Made by a program: the position numbers and the translations under genes | Part shown: piece after piece, positions 22,849 through 32,779 of the stretch | How positions within the stretch are numbered: position 1 is the first letter of the stretch | How the letters are laid out: every line of letters starts with the position of its first letter | Origin: Leptospira sp. WS4.C2 | Lineage (GTDB): Bacteria; Spirochaetota; Leptospiria; Leptospirales; Leptospiraceae | NCBI RefSeq assembly: GCF_040833985.1 | Contig: NZ_CP162140.1 | Span: forward strand, 199,915 to 263,914 | Length of the DNA stretch: 64,000 nucleotides | Direction of reading: 5' to 3' | Notes under the pieces: model-generated | The model's database searches: none | Told to the model about the DNA's origin: nothing | Seen by the model: the letters and a program-made list of their open reading frames with translations, nothing else

Positions 22849-23841
22849 ATGGAACAAAATCAATCCTATATAAGAACATCTATCTTTTCCATCATTATGT
22901 TCTTTTTTCTCCATTGCCAATCAAACATTCAGAAATTGGTTGGAGCAATGGAAGAACCAACGCAATTCAAAGCTTTAATCAATAATGTCAGCGATATTAA
23001 CATGACAGACGATTTTGGTCAGACTTTACTGATCCATGCTACTGTAAGCAACAACATCGAGGTAGTTTCCATATTATTAGACAAAAAAATAGACGTTAAA
23101 ATCAAAGATAAAGGTTCAAGAAGCGCACTTGACTATTCTGTCCATTATGACTGCTTAGATATTTTCAAATTAATCCTAGAAAAAAATCCAACTATAATAG
23201 AAGATAGAAATTTTTTAGAAGGTATCCTCTTAAATGCTGTCGAATTAAACAAAGCAGATTTTGTTGAAACAGTTTTAAATAAAAAAAATTTAGCAAATAT
23301 AAAATTGAATACAACAGGTAAATTTTTGCTACACACCGCCCTCGATCACTCAAACCAAAACAAAGACGCCATCAAAATGATAATCAAAAAGGGTGCTGAT
23401 GTTAATAGTGTTGAATCTGATGGTAAAACACCAATTTTTCGCCTTAAATCCGACGCAAATATTGATTGTTTAAAGTATTTAATTCAAGCTGGTGCTAATT
23501 TGAATCATAAAGACAGTAATGACCACAGTGTGATGTATTACTGGGCTACAATTCAGAAATTTGATTTTATAAAAGAAATCTTAAAACGAGGTGCTGTTCC
23601 AGAAGAAGGTATGTTTGTTCTCGTGATCACTGAACGAAGTTATAATAGCACAAAAACAAAAACTGACTACCAACATTCAGAATCCTTAAAATACGTTCCC
23701 GAAAATTATGGAGGTATAGTCCATAAACAAGTAAATACAACTGAAAAAGTATCAGATGAAAATAAAATACCTATTATGGATTTCGTGCAAATACATGATA
23801 AAGAATTGTATAAAAAATTGAAATCAATCAATTACAAATAA
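22849..23841 (+). CDS. Ankyrin-repeat lipoprotein
   Basis: 330 residues from ATG 22849 (an upstream TTG is open but would put the signal peptide inside the protein). The signal ends in FFFLHC, a lipobox. At least four ankyrin-type units can be read: DDFGQTLLIHATVSNNIEVV, then KGSRSALDYSVHYDCLDIFK, TTGKFLLHTALDHSNQNKDA and DGKTPIFRLKSDANIDCLKY, each followed by a spacer helix. It is thus a protein-interaction scaffold anchored to an envelope membrane. The last 10 bp overlap the convergent pnuC gene. Confidence 0.88.
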   Translation: MEQNQSYIRTSIFSIIMFFFLHCQSNIQKLVGAMEEPTQFKALINNVSDINMTDDFGQTLLIHATVSNNIEVVSILLDKKIDVKIKDKGSRSALDYSVHYDCLDIFKLILEKNPTIIEDRNFLEGILLNAVELNKADFVETVLNKKNLANIKLNTTGKFLLHTALDHSNQNKDAIKMIIKKGADVNSVESDGKTPIFRLKSDANIDCLKYLIQAGANLNHKDSNDHSVMYYWATIQKFDFIKEILKRGAVPEEGMFVLVITERSYNSTKTKTDYQHSESLKYVPENYGGIVHKQVNTTEKVSDENKIPIMDFVQIHDKELYKKLKSINYK

Positions 23842-24485
23842 TTCTGATCCATATATTCTTTGTACCAATGGTAACAACCATAAAAGGCAATGAGTAAAAA
23901 TACAACGTACTCTGCAGTAACAAAGGGAATCTCTTTTAGAGAATACAAACCAATGCAAACCACGTCTACTGCCACCCACAAAAACCAAGATTGTAGTATC
24001 CGTCTCGCCAAAAGAAAATTTGCCACGATGCTTGCAGTAGTAGTGAATGCATCCCAGTATGGGTAACTTGGTGGCATCTTAAAAATATTGGGGAGTAAAC
24101 TAGGTAAATAAAAAGTGAATTCCCCCAATAGATAAGTAGATACTAATATGGTAGAAAACAATATTGTATTTTTTTTCCAGCCCATTGAATGAATCTTCAA
24201 AAAATATCCTGACTTTTTACGCCAAACCCACCATCCATAGATACTAGATCCAAAAAAATAAATTTGTAACAACATATCCGAATACAATTGGATCTGAAAG
24301 AACAAAAAGAAAAAACAGATGGAATTGAATATCCCGATGGGCCAAGTGAGGATATGATTTCGTGAGGCCAAATATACACAAACGAGTCCAGAGCTTGTTC
24401 CAAAAAATTCGAGTACCGATAATGGATATCCAAAACAAACAAATAGTGTATAGTCTAAGGAAATAAAGTGTGCGACTGTATCCAT
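23832..24485 (-). CDS. pnuC: PnuC-family nicotinamide riboside/mononucleotide transporter
   Basis: 217 residues with about seven TM segments. The family core is visible: SRNHILTWPIGIFNSICFFF, then QLYSDMLLQIYFFGSSIYGW, where the conserved Trp and Asn/Gln residues line the substrate path. A later WVAVDVVCIGLYSLKEIPF is also typical. PnuC imports nicotinamide riboside by facilitated diffusion in bacteria that salvage NAD. No nadR or kinase is adjacent. Confidence 0.9.
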   Translation of the reverse strand: MDTVAHFISLDYTLFVCFGYPLSVLEFFGTSSGLVCVYLASRNHILTWPIGIFNSICFFFLFFQIQLYSDMLLQIYFFGSSIYGWWVWRKKSGYFLKIHSMGWKKNTILFSTILVSTYLLGEFTFYLPSLLPNIFKMPPSYPYWDAFTTTASIVANFLLARRILQSWFLWVAVDVVCIGLYSLKEIPFVTAEYVVFLLIAFYGCYHWYKEYMDQNYL

Positions 24486-24558
24486 TTAGTATTTAGAAAT
24501 TAATAAGAAAGGTATTTTCTATTTGAAACCAAACTGTTTTTTCGTATTTTTCTTTTTG

Positions 24559-25236
24559 CTAAATGCGAAAAAAATCTTCCTTAAAACCTTTTTCTCCAAG
24601 CCATTTACTTTGTAAAAGATTATATCCTACAATTTCAAAGTCTCGAGAAATCCATTTTCTGTATTTTTTTTTGGATCTTGAAAAAGCGTAAGGATCAGTA
24701 AAAGACATCTCTTCTTTCATCACCACATAGTCTTCGTTTGTTGGCACAGTAAAATACAAATAATTACAATATTTTGCCATTTTTTCCAAAACGCCAGGAA
24801 TCATTCCATCGGGAAGGTATTGGATCACAGAATTACAAATCCCTAGTTCCACAGGTTCTTTTTCTAGTTTGGGAAGTTTTAGAGTTTCTAAGGATTCATG
24901 ATAGAGATGAAATTTATCAGAACGTTTTACCCAGTCTTTTTTCTTTAGATCTTCATAAGCTTCTTTGGATGCATCCACAGCATACACTTTTACCGGCGAG
25001 AAGGTCTTAACCATCTCTCGGAGAAGGATCGCCTTCCCAAATCCGAAATCTGCCATTTTATAAACAGGGATTTCCATCAATTGAAAGAGAGCTTTTAAAT
25101 ATTCCGCGTGTTGTTTGGCATTATAAGATCCATCTACATCCAGTCCATTTCCGTAAATATCTGACCAATACGACCCGTCGAACTCTTTGCCATTTTTACC
25201 TAGACCAAAGTTTTTTTTGTTCAAAAAACTCTTCAT
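24559..25236 (-). CDS. Class I SAM-dependent methyltransferase
   Basis: 225 residues. A degenerate motif I KMADFGFGKAILLREMV is followed by the acidic end of strand 2 in KVYAVDASKEAYE, and by ELGICNSVIQYL at motif IV. The substrate is not evident. It directly follows the J-domain-like gene (the ATG shares one base with that stop), so the two are translated from one message. Confidence 0.82.
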   Translation of the reverse strand: MKSFLNKKNFGLGKNGKEFDGSYWSDIYGNGLDVDGSYNAKQHAEYLKALFQLMEIPVYKMADFGFGKAILLREMVKTFSPVKVYAVDASKEAYEDLKKKDWVKRSDKFHLYHESLETLKLPKLEKEPVELGICNSVIQYLPDGMIPGVLEKMAKYCNYLYFTVPTNEDYVVMKEEMSFTDPYAFSRSKKKYRKWISRDFEIVGYNLLQSKWLGEKGFKEDFFRI

Positions 25237-26390
25237 TAAAATTGAGTCCCTAAACTTTGTAATTCTTTTATCATTTCTTTGATGTATTTCGGTTCTTTTG
25301 TTAATTGTTCCACTTCTTCTTCGAAGGCTTTTGTGACCTTTTGGTTGTCTAGTTTTACTCGCTTTAAATAGGAAGTGAGAGTCTCTTTAGTGATTTTTCG
25401 TTCCGAAAAATCTGCCATGAGTGGATGAGAAAAAAATCTTTGGCGAATGGAATCCTCCAATTCGCGAATTTTTGATTTGATGATTCCTACAAACCGTTTG
25501 ATGGACGTATCATGGAAGGATACATCTGTTTGTTGGTTGGGGATCAGTTCGTCCACCTGCAATTTGATTTCTAAAATTTCTGCAATATTCATATTGTCTC
25601 TCGCACCGGAGAGTTTCGTCATCAGTTTGGATTTTTTTTCGCGTAAAGCAGGGTCCTGTTCTTTGTCGGGATGGATGAGTTTGGCTAAATTTTTGAAGAG
25701 AGTGTTGATGTCTGTGCTTAAGAGACGTTCCGATTCTAAGATCTTTTTTTCTTTTTCCGATTGCGATTTAGTTTTTTTTCGTTCGTTTGACTGAGAACCT
25801 CTTCCTCTAAAGTAATCCGATCGGTATTCTTCATACTTCTCACGAAATTCTCTATACTTTTCTTCGTGAGATTCCCTTTCCTCTTCGGAATCAAACCCAG
25901 TTCGATTCATATCATCTAAATCAATTTCTATCCCAAATGTATTTTTGATTCTAGATTCCATTTGATTTTTGTACCGAAGGCGTTCCAAACGTTCGAACTT
26001 TGTTTCCAATTGGTCACGATACTTGCCATAAAAGGTAGTATCTTCCAAAATTGAATCAGTACAGATATCGAGTAAATACCTTCGTAGAAATTCCCTTTGC
26101 ATTTTGCCAAAAGAAAGTTTTTCTTCGAGGAGGATGGAACACATCAATTCAAACCGTGTTCGTTCTAGTTTTTTTTGTTTTTCTAGTTCAGGCAAAACAT
26201 CTTGCAAGTATGTTTCATTCACCATCTGGAACAATGGTTCGATTTCTTTATTACGTTCTAAGGTTTCCTTATGTTTACGAAGGGCATCGTTAAATTCTTT
26301 TTGGGCTTTGGTTTGGTTAGAAGAAACTCCGGTCCAAATTAAAGTTTCCTCTGTGGTTATTGCATTAGGTTTGGGTTTTTGTTTTGGCAT
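25236..26390 (-). CDS. J-domain-like, coiled-coil hypothetical protein
   Basis: 384 residues, very charged and mostly helical. Near residues 235-285 is INTLFKNLAKLIHPDKEQDP, the core of a J domain (helix II plus HPDK, an extended HPD motif) followed by a helix that would be helix III. J domains stimulate DnaK ATPase. The rest is coiled-coil-like with no other known domain. It lies 63 bp downstream of aconitase and overlaps the following methyltransferase by one base. Confidence 0.78.
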   Translation of the reverse strand: MPKQKPKPNAITTEETLIWTGVSSNQTKAQKEFNDALRKHKETLERNKEIEPLFQMVNETYLQDVLPELEKQKKLERTRFELMCSILLEEKLSFGKMQREFLRRYLLDICTDSILEDTTFYGKYRDQLETKFERLERLRYKNQMESRIKNTFGIEIDLDDMNRTGFDSEEERESHEEKYREFREKYEEYRSDYFRGRGSQSNERKKTKSQSEKEKKILESERLLSTDINTLFKNLAKLIHPDKEQDPALREKKSKLMTKLSGARDNMNIAEILEIKLQVDELIPNQQTDVSFHDTSIKRFVGIIKSKIRELEDSIRQRFFSHPLMADFSERKITKETLTSYLKRVKLDNQKVTKAFEEEVEQLTKEPKYIKEMIKELQSLGTQF

Positions 26391-26453
26391 TCAGGGGAAA
26401 AGAAAATTCGCCAGATGCATCACATCTGGCAAGTTCGAAGTTTTGTCGTTAGA

Positions 26454-28709
26454 CTATGCTTTCATTAAATTCAAAGCAGCACCTGCTTTGAACCATTCGA
26501 TTTGTTGTGCGTTATAAGTATGGTTTACTGGGATTTCATCCTTTTTGCCATCCTTATGGTTGAATACAAGTGTCAGAGGTTTTCCTTCTGCAAAACTTGT
26601 GAGTCCTACAATATCAATCACATCGTCTTCTTGGATTTTATCGTAATCTTCTTTGTTTGCAAAAGTAAGAGCTAACATCCCTTGTTTTTTTAAGTTTGTT
26701 TCGTGAATCCGAGCAAACGATTTTACAAGAACAGCTCTTACACCTAAATGCCTTGGTTCCATGGCTGCATGTTCACGAGACGAACCTTCCCCATAGTTTT
26801 CATCCCCAACCACAATCGATCCAATCCCTTGGGCTTTGTAAGCTCTTTGGGTTTGCGGAACCGGTTCATAGTTTCCAGTGAGTTGGTTTTTCACCTCATT
26901 GGTTTTGCTATTGAAGATGTTAGTCGCACCGATTAGTAAGTTGTTGGAAATATTGTCCAAGTGACCACGAAATTTTAGCCATGGACCTGCCATAGAGATA
27001 TGATCTGTAGTACATTTTCCTTTGGCTTTGATGAGTAGTTTCAGACCTTTGAGATCAGTTCCTTCCCATGCTTTGAAAGGAGCAAGAAGTTGGAGTCTTG
27101 TGGAAGCTGGATCCACAATCACTTGTACACCGGAACCATCTGCTGCTGGAGCCTCAAAACCCGCATCCTCTACCGCAAAACCTTTGCTAGGGAGTTCTTC
27201 CCCTGTAGGTGGATCCAATTTGACTTGTTCCCCTTTTTCATTGGTGAGAGTGTCTGTGAGTGGATTGAATCCTAAGTCCCCCGCAATGGCCAGTGCCGTT
27301 GTGATTTCAGGAGATGCCACAAATGCATAGGTGTTTGGGTTTCCGTCTTGGCGAGCTTGGAAGTTTCTGTTGAAGGAGTGGACAATGGTGTTCTTTTCTT
27401 TTTTATCCGCACCCACACGAGACCACATTCCAATACAAGGTCCACAAGCATTCGAAAACACTTTGGCTCCAATTTTATGGAAGGAATCAATGAATCCGTC
27501 TCTTTGGATGGTGTAACGAACGAGTTCCGATCCAGGTGTGATGGTAAACTCTGCTTTGGTTTTTAAACCTTTTGCGGCGACTTGTTTGGCAAGAGAAGCA
27601 GCTCTTGAAATATCTTCATAAGAAGAGTTGGTGCAAGAACCGATAAGACCAACTTCTACTTTGAGAGGCCAACCATTCTTTATCGCTTCTTCTTTCATTT
27701 TAGAAATAGGAGTCGCAAGGTCAGGAGTGAAAGGACCGTTTACATATGGCTCTAAAGTATTGAGATCAATTTCAATCACTTGGTCAAAATACTTGGATGG
27801 TTCTGCATACACTTCTGGATCCGCAGTAAGATGAGCTTTGTATTTGTTAGCAAGATCAGCCACATCACTTCTGTTAGTGGATCTTAAGTATCTTTCCATA
27901 GATTCATCGTAACCGAATGTGGAAGTGGTTGCCCCAATTTCAGCACCCATGTTACAGATGGTTCCTTTTCCTGTACAAGAAAGAGCTTCGGCCCCTGGGC
28001 CAAAGTATTCTACGATGGCACCAGTTCCCCCTTTGACAGTAAGAATCCCTGCTACTTTTAAGATTACATCTTTTGCGGAAGTCCAACCATTCAGTTTTCC
28101 TGTGAGTTTCACACCGATGGCCTTTGGCCATTTGAGTTCCCAGGCAAGACCTGCCATCACATCACAAGCGTCAGCTCCACCGACACCAATTGCGACCATC
28201 CCAAGACCACCAGCATTCACTGTGTGCGAATCTGTTCCGATCATCATTCCACCTGGGAAGGCATAGTTTTCTAAAACGACTTGGTGGATGATACCAGCAC
28301 CTGGTTTCCAAAAACCGATTCCATATTTATTAGAAACGGAGGATAAAAAATCATATACTTCTTTGTTTTCTTTAACAGCAACACCGAGATCCACACCGGA
28401 TTCGTCTTTTGCGGTGATTAAGTGGTCACAGTGAACGGTGGAGGGAACCGCTACCTTTTTACGACCCGCTTGCATAAATTGAAGAAGCGCCATTTGCGCT
28501 GTTGCGTCTTGCATGGCCACTCGGTCTGGTGCAAAATCTACATAGTCGACACCTCGACCAAAACTCTTCGTTGGATTTCCGTCCCAAAGGTGGTTGTATA
28601 AAATCTTCTCTGTGAGTGTGAGGGGCCGACCCACTACCTTCCTGGCTTGTGTGATGGCCGCTTCCATTTTGGAATAACGTGCCGCAATCATTTCTATATC
28701 AAATGCCAT
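26454..28709 (-). CDS. acn: Aconitate hydratase
   Basis: 751 residues, full length for the mitochondrial-type aconitase branch. It interconverts citrate and isocitrate in the TCA cycle. The [4Fe-4S] ligands are visible in [10 protein letters not shown] and [29 protein letters not shown] and [10 protein letters not shown] are substrate-site motifs. The ATG at 28709 places the usual N-terminal helix ([16 protein letters not shown]). It is preceded by 111 bp with no gene on the same strand, so it likely has its own promoter. Confidence 0.97.
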   Translation of the reverse strand: MAFDIEMIAARYSKMEAAITQARKVVGRPLTLTEKILYNHLWDGNPTKSFGRGVDYVDFAPDRVAMQDATAQMALLQFMQAGRKKVAVPSTVHCDHLITAKDESGVDLGVAVKENKEVYDFLSSVSNKYGIGFWKPGAGIIHQVVLENYAFPGGMMIGTDSHTVNAGGLGMVAIGVGGADACDVMAGLAWELKWPKAIGVKLTGKLNGWTSAKDVILKVAGILTVKGGTGAIVEYFGPGAEALSCTGKGTICNMGAEIGATTSTFGYDESMERYLRSTNRSDVADLANKYKAHLTADPEVYAEPSKYFDQVIEIDLNTLEPYVNGPFTPDLATPISKMKEEAIKNGWPLKVEVGLIGSCTNSSYEDISRAASLAKQVAAKGLKTKAEFTITPGSELVRYTIQRDGFIDSFHKIGAKVFSNACGPCIGMWSRVGADKKEKNTIVHSFNRNFQARQDGNPNTYAFVASPEITTALAIAGDLGFNPLTDTLTNEKGEQVKLDPPTGEELPSKGFAVEDAGFEAPAADGSGVQVIVDPASTRLQLLAPFKAWEGTDLKGLKLLIKAKGKCTTDHISMAGPWLKFRGHLDNISNNLLIGATNIFNSKTNEVKNQLTGNYEPVPQTQRAYKAQGIGSIVVGDENYGEGSSREHAAMEPRHLGVRAVLVKSFARIHETNLKKQGMLALTFANKEDYDKIQEDDVIDIVGLTSFAEGKPLTLVFNHKDGKKDEIPVNHTYNAQQIEWFKAGAALNLMKA

Positions 28710-28820
28710 CTGAACCTCTTATACCTATCAGACCGCAGGAAAAAAGGGAATCAATCGAAAATTAAACTACAAGTGCTAAAATCAGTAAAATTGGCTCTTT
28801 AGTGAGAACGGGTTTCTTTT

Positions 28821-29321
28821 CTAACCGTCGATGCGGACATAAACTTCGTCGGCTTTGAGGATAAGGCCCGACTTGATTTCGATAAGCCTGGTGTTGACAA
28901 AAACGCCGTCTTGGTATGGAGTCACAATTCCCGTAATGATAACATCTAGTTTCAAAACATCACCTATTTTCCGCAAGGTGGCGGTGTCTGTTGAAGAGTC
29001 CAAACCAAGGCCTGCTTCTTTTAAAACTTTTTGATTGGCCAGGCGGTCTAAAATCTGGAATCGATCTTTTTTTACCAGTTCTGTGGTCAATTTTTCCGCC
29101 AGGATTTCGCCATACGGACTTTTTTTGCCTTCATTATCTAAAAATGTCAAAACAACAAGTCTTTGCGGTTGAAAGTAGAATCCTTTTTCAGAAAGGGATA
29201 TGGCTAGTTGTTCCAGAGGTGGGATCGAAGGTTTTTTTGGTTTGGATTCTCTTTCCTCTCCCAAATAACAAGCGCTAGTGGTTAACAAAAAAAACAATAA
29301 AACTAAATTTTTAAAATGCAA
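28821..29321 (-). CDS. FlgO-domain lipoprotein
   Basis: About 166 residues from the TTG at 29321, which has GGGATGGA just upstream and gives a compact signal ending LLTTSAC. Upstream in-frame ATGs at 29345 and 29351 are alternatives. The mature part has the FlgO/CsgG-like pattern: QLAISLSEKGFYF, then VVLTFLDNEGKKSPYGEILA, ELVKKDRFQILDR and the C-terminal VFVNTRLIEIKSG. FlgO in Vibrio is an outer-membrane lipoprotein of the flagellar system; here the role is open. It overlaps the preceding outer-membrane-protein gene. Confidence 0.82.
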   Translation of the reverse strand: MHFKNLVLLFFLLTTSACYLGEERESKPKKPSIPPLEQLAISLSEKGFYFQPQRLVVLTFLDNEGKKSPYGEILAEKLTTELVKKDRFQILDRLANQKVLKEAGLGLDSSTDTATLRKIGDVLKLDVIITGIVTPYQDGVFVNTRLIEIKSGLILKADEVYVRIDG

Positions 29322-30330
29322 GTTCCATCCCGAGTGAAGTAACATATTCATAAAACGATTTTCCATTAAAGCCATTCCCATACATAAAACCACCAGGGAC
29401 CCCAATCAGCATACCGTCTTTATAGAACTGGTTTTGAAAATTCAAAAAAAAGGTGGTTTTTAATTTTCCCGGATTTTTACCTCGAAAGGACGCAGAGAAA
29501 GTTTCTGGAGACCTGCCATTTTGGTCTTTCACTTGCAATAATGGATCATTAAAAACATTGAATATTTGATTTCCGACATAAAGAGAATAATTCTTAGAGG
29601 AACCTAAAAAGAAAATGAATCCAAGTGAAGCAATGTCTTGTGCTGGTGAAAACCCCATTTGCCCCCCAGGAAGAGAACCGGGTCTTGCATTTACATAATT
29701 GTATCTAACATTCAATTGGACTTTGTCGCTACCGAAAAAAAAAGAAAACTTCCCACCTTCTGCACCATAGGCAGTAACTGGATTTTCCGTTTTCACATTA
29801 TAAACGGATGTCTGCACTTTAAGAAACTGCGAAGGTGTAAAACTTCCTTGGTATTCATAAAGCTGTTTTGGATCAACCAACGAACGTTTATTAGCCTCTA
29901 GTTGACGGAAAATAAGGGCTGCCGATGGATGAACTGGTGCCGAAAGGATTGGTTGTGATAATGCAGGTTCTCCACTTAATTTTGCATCCCAAACATGAGC
30001 AGACTGCGGAGAAACATCAAAATCTAACTTATTACCATAATTCGCAGAAGGATTCCATTTAGAAACCTGATTGCCATCTTTTTTAGACCCAAACAAAAAA
30101 CCAAGAGAAAGGGATTTTGGTTTATTCGTATATTCTGAAGTACTGTAGCTTCGGTTTTTTAGAATTTTTTTTTCCTGTGTATGACGAGAGGAATCACCAC
30201 CTAACTCGCGCAAGGCTGACGATTCGGATTCTCTAACAGTTGTCTCTTTTATGGGAGTAATATATACTACCCCAAGAAGACCTAAACCGGAGAATAAGGA
30301 AACAAAGACCGAAGATTTCGGAGAATACAT
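29311..30330 (-). CDS. Putative outer-membrane protein upstream of the FlgO-like lipoprotein
   Basis: 339 residues. The N terminus has a hydrophobic stretch (VFVSLFSGLGLLGVVYI) that may be a signal or anchor, then a Ser/Lys-rich spacer. From about residue 160 onward, amphipathic strands such as SVYNVKTENPVTAYG, KVQLNVRYNYVNARP and LKTTFFLNFQNQFYK suggest a small beta-barrel ending LGMELAF. No family is recognised. It is coupled to the FlgO-like gene by an 11-bp or longer overlap. Confidence 0.72.
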   Translation of the reverse strand: MYSPKSSVFVSLFSGLGLLGVVYITPIKETTVRESESSALRELGGDSSRHTQEKKILKNRSYSTSEYTNKPKSLSLGFLFGSKKDGNQVSKWNPSANYGNKLDFDVSPQSAHVWDAKLSGEPALSQPILSAPVHPSAALIFRQLEANKRSLVDPKQLYEYQGSFTPSQFLKVQTSVYNVKTENPVTAYGAEGGKFSFFFGSDKVQLNVRYNYVNARPGSLPGGQMGFSPAQDIASLGFIFFLGSSKNYSLYVGNQIFNVFNDPLLQVKDQNGRSPETFSASFRGKNPGKLKTTFFLNFQNQFYKDGMLIGVPGGFMYGNGFNGKSFYEYVTSLGMELAF

Positions 30331-30382
30331 AAAGAAGCTGTAGAAACATATTTCCTAAATTCCAACGAATGTAAATCTATTT

Positions 30383-31423
30383 TTAAAATAGAAACATTGA
30401 ATCACCGTAAGAATAAAAACGAAAACCGTTCTTCAATGCATATTGATAAGCACTCATCACAAGTCGAGTATTGGCAAAGGCACTTACAAGGAGTAAGAGA
30501 CTGGATTTTGGTAAATGAAAGTTTGTGATCAGTCCTTGTACTGATTGGATATTGTCACCGGGCGACAAAAAGATGTCAGTTTGACTTGCTCCTACCTTAT
30601 ATTTCTTCAATTGAGAATCAAATACAGATTCTAAGACCCTGAGAGTGGTCGTTCCCACAGAAATGATTCGCCTGCCTTCCTTCCTTGCATCGTTTAACTT
30701 TGTTGCGGTGGCTAAGGAAACTGAGTATTTCTCCCTGTGTAAAGTTTTAGTCTGCCATTGTTCGGCGGTTAGAGGACGAAATGTCCCATAACCAATTTGT
30801 AATTCAACGGGCAAAAATTCAGCACCCATTCTTCGTAATTCCTCTTTCAGATTTTCTGTAAAATGGAGTCCTGCCGTTGGGGCTGCCACTGATCCAGAAC
30901 GACTGGCAAAAATGGTTTGGTATCTAACCTTGTCTTCCTCGGTAACATTTCTTTTGAGGTAGGGAGGGATTGGAATGTTTCCAAAAATTTCGAATTCAGA
31001 ATCAGATAAGGGATTCTCAGATCTAAGAAGGGAGAGTTCTTCTTTCGAACCCTGGTACGAAAACTGGAAATTTTTGAAACCAACAGGATATAGTTCTTCA
31101 CCTAACTTCAACTTGGCTCTATTTTTTAAGATACATAACCAGAGTTGGTTGGTGTTGTCCTCTGGCTCCAAAAAAATCGACTCATGGATACGACCTGATT
31201 CCACCTGTAAATACACTCGGCGGTAGGATACTTTTGTCTCATTATAAACAAAAACATCACCGGGACGTATCAGGGCAGTAATATCGCGAAATAAAGGGGC
31301 TTCCCAAAATTTGGATTGGATTTTATCCACCACCAAAAGCCGAGACTCATCCCGATTTTCTAATGGAAATTTGGCAATCTGTTCGTCCGGAAGCTGGAAA
31401 TCATAATCCTGTAAAAAATCCAT
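30383..31423 (-). CDS. queA: tRNA preQ1(34) S-adenosylmethionine ribosyltransferase-isomerase
   Basis: 346 residues. QueA makes epoxyqueuosine in tRNA by transferring the ribosyl group of SAM. Diagnostic parts: YDFQLPDEQIAKFPLENRDE at the N terminus, FVYNETKVSYRR, VAAPTAGLHFTE and VGTTTLRVLES. The frame is open ten codons further, but ATG 31423 matches the usual QueA start. Its start region faces the glycosyltransferase gene with 63 bp between start codons. Confidence 0.96.
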   Translation of the reverse strand: MDFLQDYDFQLPDEQIAKFPLENRDESRLLVVDKIQSKFWEAPLFRDITALIRPGDVFVYNETKVSYRRVYLQVESGRIHESIFLEPEDNTNQLWLCILKNRAKLKLGEELYPVGFKNFQFSYQGSKEELSLLRSENPLSDSEFEIFGNIPIPPYLKRNVTEEDKVRYQTIFASRSGSVAAPTAGLHFTENLKEELRRMGAEFLPVELQIGYGTFRPLTAEQWQTKTLHREKYSVSLATATKLNDARKEGRRIISVGTTTLRVLESVFDSQLKKYKVGASQTDIFLSPGDNIQSVQGLITNFHLPKSSLLLLVSAFANTRLVMSAYQYALKNGFRFYSYGDSMFLF

Positions 31424-31486
31424 CTTTGTATAGCCTTGGGAAAACCTTGTCAATTAACCAGAAATATTGGGAATGGTAGGAGAACC

Positions 31487-32779
31487 ATGTGGAAATTTTT
31501 AGAAACCCTTGAGAAACGCGGAAAATGGATTTTGAGCATTCTGCTCGCAGTTCTGCTAGTCCTTTCTGTTTCTAGATCCAAACAAAAATCGGATTTTTTG
31601 GATTACTATCATGCGGCCGAACGTTGGTCGACAGGTGAAAATCTCTACCGGTTTGATGTGGCCTTTGAACTCCAAACCAAGATCAAAACGATAGAAGATC
31701 TTTTCCAACCAGAAAATCTCCACCTACTCACAGCCCTACAGAACGAAACGGCTACCTATATTTACCCCCCCTTGTTTTCCTTTTTACTGATTCCTTTCAC
31801 CATTTTATCGGAATCACACGCAGCTCTTACTTTTGAACTATTTAGTTGGATTTCTTTACTCGTAATCCTTTACCTTATCTTCCAAAATAAGGAACTAACC
31901 AACCCTAAGTCGAAATATCCGTTTTTAATCTTACTTGGAACCCTGGTTTTCAACTTCCGTTTTTTAGAAAGTCATATTCAAAATAACCAAGTGGGCCTTC
32001 TTCTCATATTACTTGTGTTAGTATCCTTAAACACAAGATCACAGGTTATGAGTGGTATCCTTCTGGCACTGGCAGTAAGCATCAAAATCACACCCCTAGT
32101 ATTTCTTTTTGTATTTGTTTACGAAAAACAATACAGACGGATCCTCTGGTTTCTGATTGGAATCAGTCTTTGGAATGCCCTTCCTCTTCTCTACAATTGG
32201 AATTACACAATTCAGATGACAAACGAATGGCTAACTGAAATTTTAGGAAATGCTTTTAGTAATCCACTTCTTCGTTCTTGGAAAAATAACCAGTCTTTAA
32301 GTTCCACCTTAGCAAAGTATTTTGTTTCTGGTGCAGATATGATCAACCAACCAAACTACGGAATGCCTTTTTTTAATCTTCCGCTTTTTGGTTTAAAAAT
32401 CATCCAATTGTTTTTTATGATTTTATTTGGGATTCCTCTTTTACTCCTGTGGAGGAAAGAAAACAAAAAATGGGAAATCATTTCCTTGTTATTTTTAGTT
32501 TCCGCACTTTTTAGTGGGATTAGTTGGATTCACAGTTTTATCATTTGTTTGGTTCCAATCTATTTTATATTGAATCAAATAGCTAATATAGAAAACAATA
32601 AAAAGGAAATGTACATTTTACTCTTTATTTTGAGTTTACCGCTATTAGCCCATAGAACTTTTGTTGGATCTCAAGCAGAAGCAGCACTCTCAATGTTTTC
32701 GCTTTTATTTTACACAACCAGTCTTTTGTATTTTTATATAGTTAGGTTTGCATTACATGAAACAAAAAATCGGAATTGA
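31487..32779 (+). CDS. DUF2029/GT87-type membrane glycosyltransferase
   Basis: 430 residues, about nine to ten TM segments. LDYYHAAERWSTGENLYRF near the N terminus and YIYPPLFSFLLIPFTILSES follow the GT87 (polyprenyl-phosphate-mannose-dependent) pattern, with an acidic residue after TM1. These GT-C enzymes use lipid-linked sugars on the periplasmic side. GTAGGAG at 31476-31482 fixes ATG 31487. It is the first gene of a seven-gene plus-strand run with overlapping or near-overlapping ends, judged a surface-glycan locus. Confidence 0.88.
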   Translation: MWKFLETLEKRGKWILSILLAVLLVLSVSRSKQKSDFLDYYHAAERWSTGENLYRFDVAFELQTKIKTIEDLFQPENLHLLTALQNETATYIYPPLFSFLLIPFTILSESHAALTFELFSWISLLVILYLIFQNKELTNPKSKYPFLILLGTLVFNFRFLESHIQNNQVGLLLILLVLVSLNTRSQVMSGILLALAVSIKITPLVFLFVFVYEKQYRRILWFLIGISLWNALPLLYNWNYTIQMTNEWLTEILGNAFSNPLLRSWKNNQSLSSTLAKYFVSGADMINQPNYGMPFFNLPLFGLKIIQLFFMILFGIPLLLLWRKENKKWEIISLLFLVSALFSGISWIHSFIICLVPIYFILNQIANIENNKKEMYILLFILSLPLLAHRTFVGSQAEAALSMFSLLFYTTSLLYFYIVRFALHETKNRN

